Origin: Halomonas alimentaria
GTDB taxonomy: Bacteria; Pseudomonadota; Gammaproteobacteria; Pseudomonadales; Halomonadaceae
DNA: 64,000 nt
Direction: 5' to 3'
NCBI RefSeq assembly: GCF_009902005.1
Contig: NZ_WUTT01000001.1
Location: 1,204,541 to 1,268,540, forward strand
Below the pieces are notes generated by a model. The model was not told the origin of the DNA. It saw only the letters and a program-made list of their open reading frames with translations, and searched no databases. Made by a program: the position numbers and the translations under genes. Positions 54,635 to 64,000 of the stretch are shown one piece after another. Within the stretch, counting starts at the first letter, position 1, and every line of letters starts with the position of its first letter.

Positions 54635-55783
54635 GTGGCGATGACGGACGATCCGGCCGTGCGCGGGCTCTCGGTCTATCGGGTGGGCGGTGCGGTACGT
54701 GATGCCCGCCTCGGTTGGCACGTCACCGACACCGACTGGGTGGTGGTAGGGGCCACCCCGGAGGTGCTGCGTCGCCGTGGCTTCCGCCCCGTGGGGCGTG
54801 ACTTCCCGGTCTTCCTGCACCCCGAGACACACGAGGAGTACGCCCTGGCGCGCACCGAGCGCAAGGCAGGCCACGGCTATACCGGCTTCGTGGTGCACGC
54901 CAGCCCCGAGGTGACCCTGGAGGAGGACCTGGCGCGCCGCGACCTGACCATCAACGCCATGGCCGAGACCCCGCAGGGCGAGCTGGTGGACCCCTATGGT
55001 GGCCTGGCCGACCTGGAGGCGCGGGTGCTGCGCCATGTGTCGCCGGCCTTCGTCGAGGACCCCCTGCGGGTGCTGCGCACCGCGCGCTTCCTGGCGCGCT
55101 ACGCGGGGCTCGGCTTCACCATCGCCGAGGCGACCCGGGGGCTGATGCGTGAGCTGGTGGAGAACGGCGAGATCGCCCACCTGGTGGCCGAGCGGGTGTG
55201 GGTCGAGACCGAGAAGGCGCTGGCCGAGCCCTGGCCCGAGGTCTACTTCCAGGCGCTCGACGACTGCGGCGCCCTGGCCGTGCTGATGCCGGCGCTGGCC
55301 GCCGACCGGGAGGCGCTGGACGAGGCGCTGGGTCGGCTGCATCGGTTGCCCGAGGAGGAGGAGGGCGAGGCGCTGGCCCGCTGGCGCTGGGCGCGGCTGG
55401 TGGAGCACCTGGACGAGGCGGCGCGGCGCCAGCTGGCCGAGCGCCTGCGCCAGCCGAAGGCCTACGTCGAGCTGGCCCGGCAGGTAGCACAGACCCGTGC
55501 GCTGGTGGCGGACGCCCGCCACGCGCCCCCGGATGGCGAGCGGCTGCTGGCCTGGCTGGACGCCATCGATGCCTGGCGGCGCAACGAACGGGTAGTGCCG
55601 CTGATCAGCCTGGTGAGCCTGGATGCGCCGGCGCTGGCCGAGGCGCTGGCCGTGGCCTGGCGGCTTGCCGCCCAGGTGTTGCCGAAGTCATTGGTGGAGG
55701 AGGGGTTCAAGGGGCGCGAGCTGGGCGTGGAGCTCACTCGGCGGCGGCGTGAGGTGATCGATGCCGCCCTGCGGCGCGAGTAG
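54635..55783 (+). CDS. cca: tRNA CCA-adding enzyme (class II, without HD domain)
   Basis: A 382-aa nucleotidyltransferase. Head domain with [14 protein letters not shown], catalytic acids in [22 protein letters not shown] and the neck motif [16 protein letters not shown]. The E. coli enzyme (412 aa) has an HD phosphohydrolase domain after residue 225; no HxxHD motif is seen here. GTG at 54635 is 7 nt after GGAGG, better placed than the ATG at 54641, which is the alternative start. All tRNA genes in this window already encode CCA, so the enzyme serves end repair. Confidence 0.93.
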   Translation: MAMTDDPAVRGLSVYRVGGAVRDARLGWHVTDTDWVVVGATPEVLRRRGFRPVGRDFPVFLHPETHEEYALARTERKAGHGYTGFVVHASPEVTLEEDLARRDLTINAMAETPQGELVDPYGGLADLEARVLRHVSPAFVEDPLRVLRTARFLARYAGLGFTIAEATRGLMRELVENGEIAHLVAERVWVETEKALAEPWPEVYFQALDDCGALAVLMPALAADREALDEALGRLHRLPEEEEGEALARWRWARLVEHLDEAARRQLAERLRQPKAYVELARQVAQTRALVADARHAPPDGERLLAWLDAIDAWRRNERVVPLISLVSLDAPALAEALAVAWRLAAQVLPKSLVEEGFKGRELGVELTRRRREVIDAALRRE

Positions 55784-55792
55784 GCCGGCTGC

Positions 55793-56311
55793 TCAGTCGG
55801 GACTCGAGATCCGCCGGCCGGCCCAGCTGAAGGCCACCGGCCAGAGCCGCTGGTCGCCCGCCTCGAAGCGGCGCCACAGGGCCGCATAGGTCTCGCCGCT
55901 CCCGGGCAGGCGCGCCTCGGGCAGCAGCTCGGCCAGGGGCTGGAGCACGAAGGCGTGGTGGGTGATCTCGCCCCGCGGCAGGCTGACGCCGTCATGCTCG
56001 CCGGTGAGCTCGCCCACGGTCAGCAGGTCGACATCCAGGGTGCGGGGGCTGAACTTGGGGCTGCCCTCGCGCCGGCCGTTGGCGAACTCGAGGCGCTTGC
56101 ACCAGGCTTGCAGTTCACCCACCGAGGCATCGCTCTCGAAGGCCGCCACCAGGTTGTAGAAGTTGCGCCCATCCTCGAAACCCACCGGCTCGCTCTCGAA
56201 TACCCGCGAGACCCGCAGCCCCTCGAAGGAGGTCGCCAGGGCGTCCAGGCAGACGTGCACGTGGTGCTCGCGCTCGATGTTGCTGCCGATGCTGACCGTG
56301 ACCAGGGCCAT
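55793..56311 (-). CDS. folK: 2-amino-4-hydroxy-6-hydroxymethyldihydropteridine diphosphokinase
   Basis: A 172-aa HPPK of folate synthesis. Motifs VSIGSNIEREHHV at the start, FYNLVAAFESD, and PKFSPRTLDVDLLTVG with the metal-binding Asp pair. The ATG at 56311 shares its A with the folB stop (TGATG), giving coupling. Pyrophosphate transfer from ATP to the pterin made by folB. Confidence 0.95.
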   Translation of the reverse strand: MALVTVSIGSNIEREHHVHVCLDALATSFEGLRVSRVFESEPVGFEDGRNFYNLVAAFESDASVGELQAWCKRLEFANGRREGSPKFSPRTLDVDLLTVGELTGEHDGVSLPRGEITHHAFVLQPLAELLPEARLPGSGETYAALWRRFEAGDQRLWPVAFSWAGRRISSPD

Positions 56312-56676
56312 CACACCGCTCCCGGGCGAGTGCCGCGCTCGATACGCACGCCCACCGCGGCCGCGGCCGCCACGGCCCCCGGCTTGCGCACCGTCAGGCG
56401 CAACCAGGCGATGCCGAACTCGCCGCGCAGGGCCTCGGCCAGGCGCTCGGCAAAGGTCTCTACCAGGGCAAAGTCATGCGCGGCGGCGAAGGCCTGGGTA
56501 CGCTCGCTGATCGCCGCATAGTCGAGGGTCCGGGCGATGTCGTCATGCTCCGCTGCGGGGCGGATATCGGTGGCCAGCTCCAGGTCGAGCACCAGGCGCT
56601 GGGTGATGGTGCGCTCCCAGTCATAGACCCCGATCACGGTGTCGACGGCGAGGGACTCGATCAGCACTAGATCCAT
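56311..56676 (-). CDS. folB: Dihydroneopterin aldolase
   Basis: A 121-aa FolB. N-terminal MDLVLIESLAVDTVIGVYDWERTITQRLVLDLEL includes the substrate-binding region, and DYAAISERTQAF the next conserved block. It splits dihydroneopterin to hydroxymethyl-dihydropterin, the FolK substrate. Divergent from plsY, the same arrangement as in Pseudomonas. Confidence 0.95.
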   Translation of the reverse strand: MDLVLIESLAVDTVIGVYDWERTITQRLVLDLELATDIRPAAEHDDIARTLDYAAISERTQAFAAAHDFALVETFAERLAEALRGEFGIAWLRLTVRKPGAVAAAAAVGVRIERGTRPGAV

Positions 56677-56814
56677 GGCGGGGTTCCGGGCGACTCAATG
56701 GCAAAGGGTGGTGGGGATTGTACGCGAGCGACGCAGCACCGAACACCTTGGCCGCTGGGCAGCCCGGGGCGGGGCTGTCAGAATGGCCGGGTTCCCGTTG
56801 CAGGAGGGTCGGCC

Positions 56815-57402
56815 GTGGAGACGCCACTGATCACGCTGCTGCCGCTGGCGTTGCTGGGGTATCTCAGCGGCAGTTGGCTCGGCGCGCTCACCGTCTGCCG
56901 GCTGGCCGGCGTGGGCGACCCACGCCTGGCAGGCTCCTTTAATCCGGGGTTTTCCAATGTCCTGCGCCTGCACGGCCGGCGACTTGCCCTGGCGACCCTG
57001 CTGGTGGATGCCGCCAAGGGTGTACCGGCCCTGGCGCTGGCGCTCCTGCTGGGGTTGCCGCCCTGGGCCCAGGGGGTGGTTGGCCTGGCCGTGCTGTTGG
57101 GCCACAGTTACCCGGTCTGGCACCGATTCCGTGGCGGCAAGGCGGTGGCCAGCGCCTTCGGCGTGATGCTGGTGCTGACTCCGGGGGTGGCGCTGGTGTG
57201 TGCCGTGCTATGGGCGCTGCTCGCCTGGCGGGTGCGCACCGCCGCGGTAGCGTCCCTGGCCAGCGCCGCCGCCGCACCCCTGGCCAGCCTGTGGCTGGCG
57301 CCGGATTACGTCATCGTGGTGATCGCCTTCACCCTGCTGGTGCTGGTGCGCCACGTGCTCAATATCCAGCGCCTGGGACGCGGTGACGAGCCACCTCTCT
57401 AA
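56815..57402 (+). CDS. plsY: Acyl-phosphate:glycerol-3-phosphate acyltransferase
   Basis: A 195-aa membrane enzyme with five helices and the three PlsY motifs in recognisable form: SFNPGFSNVLRLHG (the usual NPGATN loop reads NPGFSN here), DAAKG and GHSYPVWHRFRGGKAVAS. It makes lysophosphatidic acid for phospholipid synthesis. The start is GTG at 56815 with CAGGAGGGTC before it. Confidence 0.92.
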   Translation: METPLITLLPLALLGYLSGSWLGALTVCRLAGVGDPRLAGSFNPGFSNVLRLHGRRLALATLLVDAAKGVPALALALLLGLPPWAQGVVGLAVLLGHSYPVWHRFRGGKAVASAFGVMLVLTPGVALVCAVLWALLAWRVRTAAVASLASAAAAPLASLWLAPDYVIVVIAFTLLVLVRHVLNIQRLGRGDEPPL

Positions 57403-57468
57403 AGCTGTAAGCGATACGCTTTACGCTGTACGAAAAGCCCTTGTCGCGCGTTTCGGCAGCGAGATTCT

Positions 57469-58563
<1,095 letters not shown>

Positions 58564-58624
58564 GGTGTCGGCTCGGTGTCTCGGAAATGGCCGCCATTCT
58601 ACGTGGAAAGGACGCGGAAAGCAT

Positions 58625-58653
58625 TTGCATAGGCCGGGCGTGAGGTCTAGACT
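58625..58653 (+). promoter_or_regulatory. Promoter of the rpsU-dnaG-rpoD operon
   Basis: -35 TTGCAT (58625-58630), a 17-nt spacer and -10 TAGACT (58648-58653). The leader to rpsU is about 165 nt and includes the perfect palindrome TACCT-A-AGGTA (58802-58812) overlapping the rpsU ribosome site region. Confidence 0.6.
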
Positions 58654-58824
58654 ACTGTGCGCTGCAAGACTGGGTCGTGCACCCAGGTGGCGAAATTCCG
58701 CGACCGATACCCTCGTTTTCCGGCGCGCTCAGGCGTTCCGGGCGTTTGTTCGTCGCGAAACGTGCCACCCGCAGGGGTGTGCGTACTAACCGAACTCTAG
58801 TTACCTAAGGTAGGTGAGTGCTTA

Positions 58825-59040
58825 ATGCCTTCTGTCAAAGTACGAGATAACGAGCCGTTTGACGTCGCGCTGCGTCGCTTCAAGCGTTCCTGCGAAAAAG
58901 CCGGTGTTCTCTCCGAGGTGCGTCGTCGCGAGCATTACGAGAAGCCGACTGCGGAGCGCAAGCGCAAGGCGGCCGCTGCCGTCAAGCGTCACGCCAAGAA
59001 GCTCCAGCGTGAGCGCAAGCGCTTCGAACGGCTCTATTGA
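58825..59040 (+). CDS. rpsU: 30S ribosomal protein S21
   Basis: A 71-aa S21, [27 protein letters not shown] and the basic C-terminal stretch, identical in layout to E. coli. First gene of the macromolecular-synthesis operon. A GGTGAG site lies 7-12 nt before the ATG, next to a small palindrome. Confidence 0.98.
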   Translation: MPSVKVRDNEPFDVALRRFKRSCEKAGVLSEVRRREHYEKPTAERKRKAAAAVKRHAKKLQRERKRFERLY

Positions 59041-59090
59041 TCCGTACTGGAGACGTCGGGGCCCAGGCCCGGGCTGTCTCAGGAGGACGC

Positions 59091-59124
59091 CAAGCGGCCG
59101 CCATCCGGTGGCCGCTTGTTTTTT
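59091..59124 (+). terminator. Terminator/attenuator between rpsU and dnaG
   Basis: Stem CAAGCGGCC (59091-59099) with GGCCGCTTG (59110-59118) followed by T6 (59119-59124). It reduces transcription into dnaG, matching the known arrangement in E. coli, where S21 is needed in far larger amounts than primase. Confidence 0.9.
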
Positions 59125-59191
59125 CCGGGTCGGTGGCGGCTGCCGTCGACCCAGGGTGATCACACCGCAGCCGTCGAGGTGATCCGACTTC

Positions 59192-61048
59192 ATGGCCGGA
59201 CAGATTCCCCAGCGCTTCATCGATGACCTGTTGGCCCGCGTCGACGTGGTCGAGGTGGTGGGTGAACGAGTTCAGCTCAAGAAGGCCGGACGCAACTACT
59301 CGGGCCTGTGTCCCTTCCATCAGGAGAAGACGCCGTCGTTTACCGTGAGTGCCGACAAGCAGTTCTATCACTGCTTCGGCTGCGGCGCCCACGGCAATGC
59401 CCTGCGCTTCCTGATGGAGTACGACAAGCTGCGCTTCCCCGAGGCGGTGGAGCAGCTGGCCGGCCGCCTGGGTATGGAAGTACCACGTGAGGGGGCCGAC
59501 GACCCGCGTGCCCAGGCCCGGGAGCGCAAGCGCAAGGAGGGTGTGAACCTCCTCGAGCTCTCGGCCAGCTTCTTTCGCGAGCGGCTGAAGATGCCGGAGG
59601 GCCAGGGCGCCCGGGAGTACCTGGAGCGCCGCGGCCTGGCGCCTGAAGTGATCGACACCTTCGGTGTCGGCTATGCCCCGGACACCTGGGAGAGCCTCAA
59701 GCGCCACCTCGGTGAGCGCGGTATCGGTGAGGCGGTGCAGGTGGAGTACGGCCTGCTGGTGCATCGCGAGGAGAGCGGACGCACCTACGACCGTTTCCGC
59801 GACCGGGTGATGTTCCCGATCCGCGATATCAAGGGGCGCACCATCGGCTTCGGCGGGCGGGTGCTGGGCGATGCCAAGCCCAAGTACCTCAATTCGCCCG
59901 AGACCCCGGTGTTCCGCAAGGGGCGCGAGCTCTATGGCCTCTACGAGGCGCGCCAGGCCGATCACCGTCTGGAGCGGGTGGTGATCGTCGAGGGCTACAT
60001 GGACGTGGTGGCCCTGGCCCAGTTCGGCATCCGTAATGCGGTCGCCACCCTGGGCACCTCCACCAGTGAGGAACATCTCGGGCGACTGTTCCGGCTGGTC
60101 AACGAGGTGGTGTTCTGCTTCGATGGCGACCGTGCCGGACGCCAGGCCGCGACACGGGCGCTGGAGACGGTGCTGCCGCTGATGATCGATGGCCGCCAGG
60201 CACGCTTCCTGTTCCTGCCCGAGGGGGAGGATCCGGACACTCTGGTGCGTCGCGAGGGCAGCGAGGCCTTCCAGGATCGCATCACCTGCGCCAGCCCGCT
60301 GTCGGAGTTCCTCTTCGACCAGGCGGCGGCAGGCCGCGACCTGGCGCGCATCGAGGATCGCGAGCGATACGCCAGCCAGGTGCTGAAGGCGATCGGGCGC
60401 TTGCCGGAAGGGGTGCTCAGGTCGCTGATGCTGAGCGAGCTGTCGCGGCGCACCGGCGTCGAGGCGGCGAATTTCTCGGCCCTGCTGGCAAGGGGCGAGG
60501 GCGTGGCGGGGCGAGAGTCGCGCGGCGCACAGGAGCCAGCTGCCATGGAAGGGGGTAAAGGCAGCGCCATGTCGGAGCCGCCGCCCCGGGGTGAGAGCAG
60601 TGCCGCTCTTGCGCGGCGCTCCGGTGGGGCCTTGAGCCTGACGGCGCGCGCCCTGCAGCTGCTGCTTCACGAGCCGGCGCTGGTGTCGCGATTGCCCGAG
60701 GAGGAAGACTGGTGTCCGGAAGAGGAGCCCGACGGGGTGCTGTGTCGCGAGGTGATCCGCCTGCTGAGGGCCGGTGGCTACCGCAGCCCCCAGGTGCTGC
60801 TGGCGCACTTCCATGGCAGTCCCGAGGGTGAGCGCCTGGCGGCGCTGGCACGGCGTGAGCTGCTGATCCCGAAGCCGGCACGGGGTGCCGAGCTGGAGGG
60901 GCTGGTGGCGCACTTCCGGCGGCACCGTCGCAGGCGCTCACCACAGGAGGAGTTCGACGCACTGCTGGCCAGGGAGAAGGCGGGTGAGCGGTTGTCGCGG
61001 GAGGAGAAGCAGCGACTGATGGCGTTGATCACCGAACTGCATCGCTGA
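59192..61048 (+). CDS. dnaG: DNA primase
   Basis: A 618-aa DnaG. N-terminal zinc-binding domain (CPFHQEKTPSFTV, FYHCFGCGAHGNAL), RNA polymerase domain with the TOPRIM segment VVIVEGYMDVVAL and metal-site FCFDGDRAGRQAA, then an Ala/Glu-rich linker (about 430-470) and the C-terminal helicase-binding domain. It makes RNA primers and contacts DnaB, also encoded in this window. Confidence 0.97.
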   Translation: MAGQIPQRFIDDLLARVDVVEVVGERVQLKKAGRNYSGLCPFHQEKTPSFTVSADKQFYHCFGCGAHGNALRFLMEYDKLRFPEAVEQLAGRLGMEVPREGADDPRAQARERKRKEGVNLLELSASFFRERLKMPEGQGAREYLERRGLAPEVIDTFGVGYAPDTWESLKRHLGERGIGEAVQVEYGLLVHREESGRTYDRFRDRVMFPIRDIKGRTIGFGGRVLGDAKPKYLNSPETPVFRKGRELYGLYEARQADHRLERVVIVEGYMDVVALAQFGIRNAVATLGTSTSEEHLGRLFRLVNEVVFCFDGDRAGRQAATRALETVLPLMIDGRQARFLFLPEGEDPDTLVRREGSEAFQDRITCASPLSEFLFDQAAAGRDLARIEDRERYASQVLKAIGRLPEGVLRSLMLSELSRRTGVEAANFSALLARGEGVAGRESRGAQEPAAMEGGKGSAMSEPPPRGESSAALARRSGGALSLTARALQLLLHEPALVSRLPEEEDWCPEEEPDGVLCREVIRLLRAGGYRSPQVLLAHFHGSPEGERLAALARRELLIPKPARGAELEGLVAHFRRHRRRRSPQEEFDALLAREKAGERLSREEKQRLMALITELHR

Positions 61049-61188
61049 CCGGAAGGTCAAAAAAACACACGACGGATTGGCGCTGCGGTTGATTTCTCTC
61101 CTAACATCCCCACATAGGAGACATCGCTCGGCACCGGCGTAACCTGACAACCTAACACACCTGAATGACCGCGCAAATAGATCGAACT

Positions 61189-61217
61189 GGCAGAAAGGTG
61201 CTTTCTGCCGCTATACT
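61189..61217 (+). promoter_or_regulatory. Perfect hairpin next to a -10 box upstream of rpoD
   Basis: GGCAGAAAG (61189-61197), 3-nt loop, CTTTCTGCC (61201-61209), followed 2 nt later by TATACT (61212-61217), a good -10. The palindrome fills the place of the spacer and -35, so it could be a regulator site at an internal rpoD promoter. The 240-bp gap (61049-61288) holds no gene. Confidence 0.55.
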
Positions 61218-61288
61218 GTTCGGCTTTATGAGTTTTCTCCACCCAGCGCTTCAGGTGCTTCATTCTTCTTCGTCGAGATAGGGTTTCT

Positions 61289-63121
<1,833 letters not shown>

Positions 63122-63161
63122 GGTGCGAATCGCGCCGGCTCCGGCCGGCGTTGGCGCCATG

Positions 63162-63198
63162 AAGAAGCCCCGACAGGCCAGGCCTGTCGGGGCTTCTT
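63162..63198. terminator. Strong terminator after rpoD
   Basis: An 18-bp near-perfect stem, AAGAAGCCCCGACAGGCC (63162-63179) with its complement at 63181-63198. It separates the convergent rpoD and membrane-protein genes and works in both directions. Confidence 0.9.
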
Positions 63199-63226
63199 GT
63201 GTTGTCGGCGGCCGTGCGCCGGAGGC

Positions 63227-63883
63227 TCAGCCCGCCTTGCGCGCGAGCGCCCAGCGGCGGGCCAGCAGGACAAGTTCGATCACTGCGATCAGCAGCAGGG
63301 CATAGCCGAACAGCTCCACCACTTCCTCGGCGGCACTCTTGAAATCACGCAGGTAGTTCTCCTGCAGGATCGCCTGCCAGAAGTCGCCACGTCCGTAGAG
63401 GCGCGAGAAGACGTAGGTGGTCAAGAAGCCCGCGGCGAACAGGCCGAAGGAGAGGCTGTTGGAATAGGCGGCGAACTCGGCCACGAAGGCGCGCCGGTGG
63501 CGGATGACCACGAACAGGATCGGCAGCACCGTGAGGCTGACCAGCAGCTGCCAGGCCCCGTCGAAGACCCGAGCATCGAGCAATGCATCCTGCTCGCGGA
63601 TCAGCGAGGCGAACAGGAATCCGAACATCAGCAGGGCGACGAGGCGCAGCTGGCGCAGCCCGAGCATCACGTAGAGCAGCAGGGCGGAAGCGGTGGCCAG
63701 CAGGCTGGTCTGGGCCAGTTCGGTGAAGCCGCGTTCGGAGAAGCGGTCATCGGGGAAGTACAGGGCTTCGTAGAAGACCCCCTGGGCGATTCCCGCCACC
63801 AGCAGGATATAGAGCGTCGCACGCAGGCATACGGCACGGAACCCGATGGGCCAGGAAGGCTCGGGCAAAGACTTATGGGTCAT
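63227..63883 (-). CDS. Integral membrane protein of unknown function
   Basis: A 218-aa protein with about five transmembrane segments (roughly residues 25-45, 58-75, 80-98, 110-130, 140-160 and a last one at 190-210) and a short polar loop YSNSLSFGLFAAG. I do not recognise the family. The ATG at 63883 is preferred, but there is no strong ribosome site; a TTG at 63907 is in frame. No neighbours are visible upstream, where the palindrome GTTTGCAAAC (63965-63974) lies about 80-90 nt before the start. Confidence 0.75.
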   Translation of the reverse strand: MTHKSLPEPSWPIGFRAVCLRATLYILLVAGIAQGVFYEALYFPDDRFSERGFTELAQTSLLATASALLLYVMLGLRQLRLVALLMFGFLFASLIREQDALLDARVFDGAWQLLVSLTVLPILFVVIRHRRAFVAEFAAYSNSLSFGLFAAGFLTTYVFSRLYGRGDFWQAILQENYLRDFKSAAEEVVELFGYALLLIAVIELVLLARRWALARKAG

Positions 63884-64000
63884 GGCGAAGTTCGAATATG
63901 CAGGCAATAGTGTTTGCGTATTCTACCTGCCCCGCCAAGCGGTGGCTAACCTTGCCGGCTAGTTGTTTGCAAACTATTGAATTTATGGGGCCTACACCAT

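Noticed and set aside
61180..61220. LexA box or sigma-54 promoter before rpoD
   Set aside because: No CTGT-N8-ACAG pair, and GG/GC spacing does not fit -24/-12; only a -10 box and a palindrome remain.

Overview
The window is about 64 kb of GC-rich chromosome with gammaproteobacterial gene content and order. Two complete Mrp cation/proton antiporter operons, a HiPIP, a trimethylamine monooxygenase and a PhaR regulator together suggest a halophilic member of the Halomonadaceae (Halomonas-like). That assignment is inferred from gene content; no rRNA gene is present to confirm it.

Layout. 1-340: tRNA-Asp, tRNA-Val, tRNA-Asp and a terminator. 544-7635: fadH, then the prkA-yeaH-spoVR stress operon. 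7752-10027: a Tat-exported HiPIP, a stand-alone Lrp/AsnC ligand-binding domain protein, an anchored NUC1-type nuclease and three tRNA-Leu(CAG) genes on the minus strand. 10250-13594: rnr and rlmB. 13614-15555: tmm on the minus strand, with a long AT-rich promoter/operator region. 15556-19831: rpsF-rpsR-(DUF2232-like)-rplI, dnaB and two small unknown genes. 19890-23153: an iron-sulfur photolyase-like gene with a DCC protein, divergent from hemH. 23155-35056: two head-to-head Mrp operons, one with mrpA and mrpB fused, the other with them split. 35125-39161: a DUF2256 gene coupled to a DASH cryptochrome, a DUF3429 gene, an MltB-like lipoprotein and a retropepsin-like/zinc protease. 39169-40742: an intact IS1380-like element inserted exactly at the rsmE stop codon. 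40743-45718: rsmE, phaR, purD, a thioesterase, prkB, a HIT protein and an OsmC protein. 45934-56676: murU-amgK divergent from lptD-surA-pdxA-rsmA-apaG-apaH, then glpE, cca and folKB. 56815-63198: plsY, tsaD and the rpsU-dnaG-rpoD macromolecular-synthesis operon. 63227-63883: an unidentified membrane protein.

Most genes are housekeeping: translation, replication, envelope assembly, cofactors. The accessory signal lies in salt and pH physiology (two Mrp systems, TMAO formation), blue-light/DNA-repair genes that share TGTACA-type promoter motifs, the IS element, and intergenic repeats. The most unusual items are: two copies of a 107-bp structured repeat whose loops resemble CsrA/RsmA binding sites; a SurA that lacks both parvulin domains; two promoter regions with photolyase-linked operator-like motifs; an IS that can fold read-through RNA over its own transposase start; and a perfect 10-bp inverted repeat overlapping the tmm promoter.

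The block from murU to rpoD follows the order known from Pseudomonas aeruginosa, except that prkA-yeaH-spoVR, which in Pseudomonas sits between glpE and cca, lies about 47 kb away at the start of this window.
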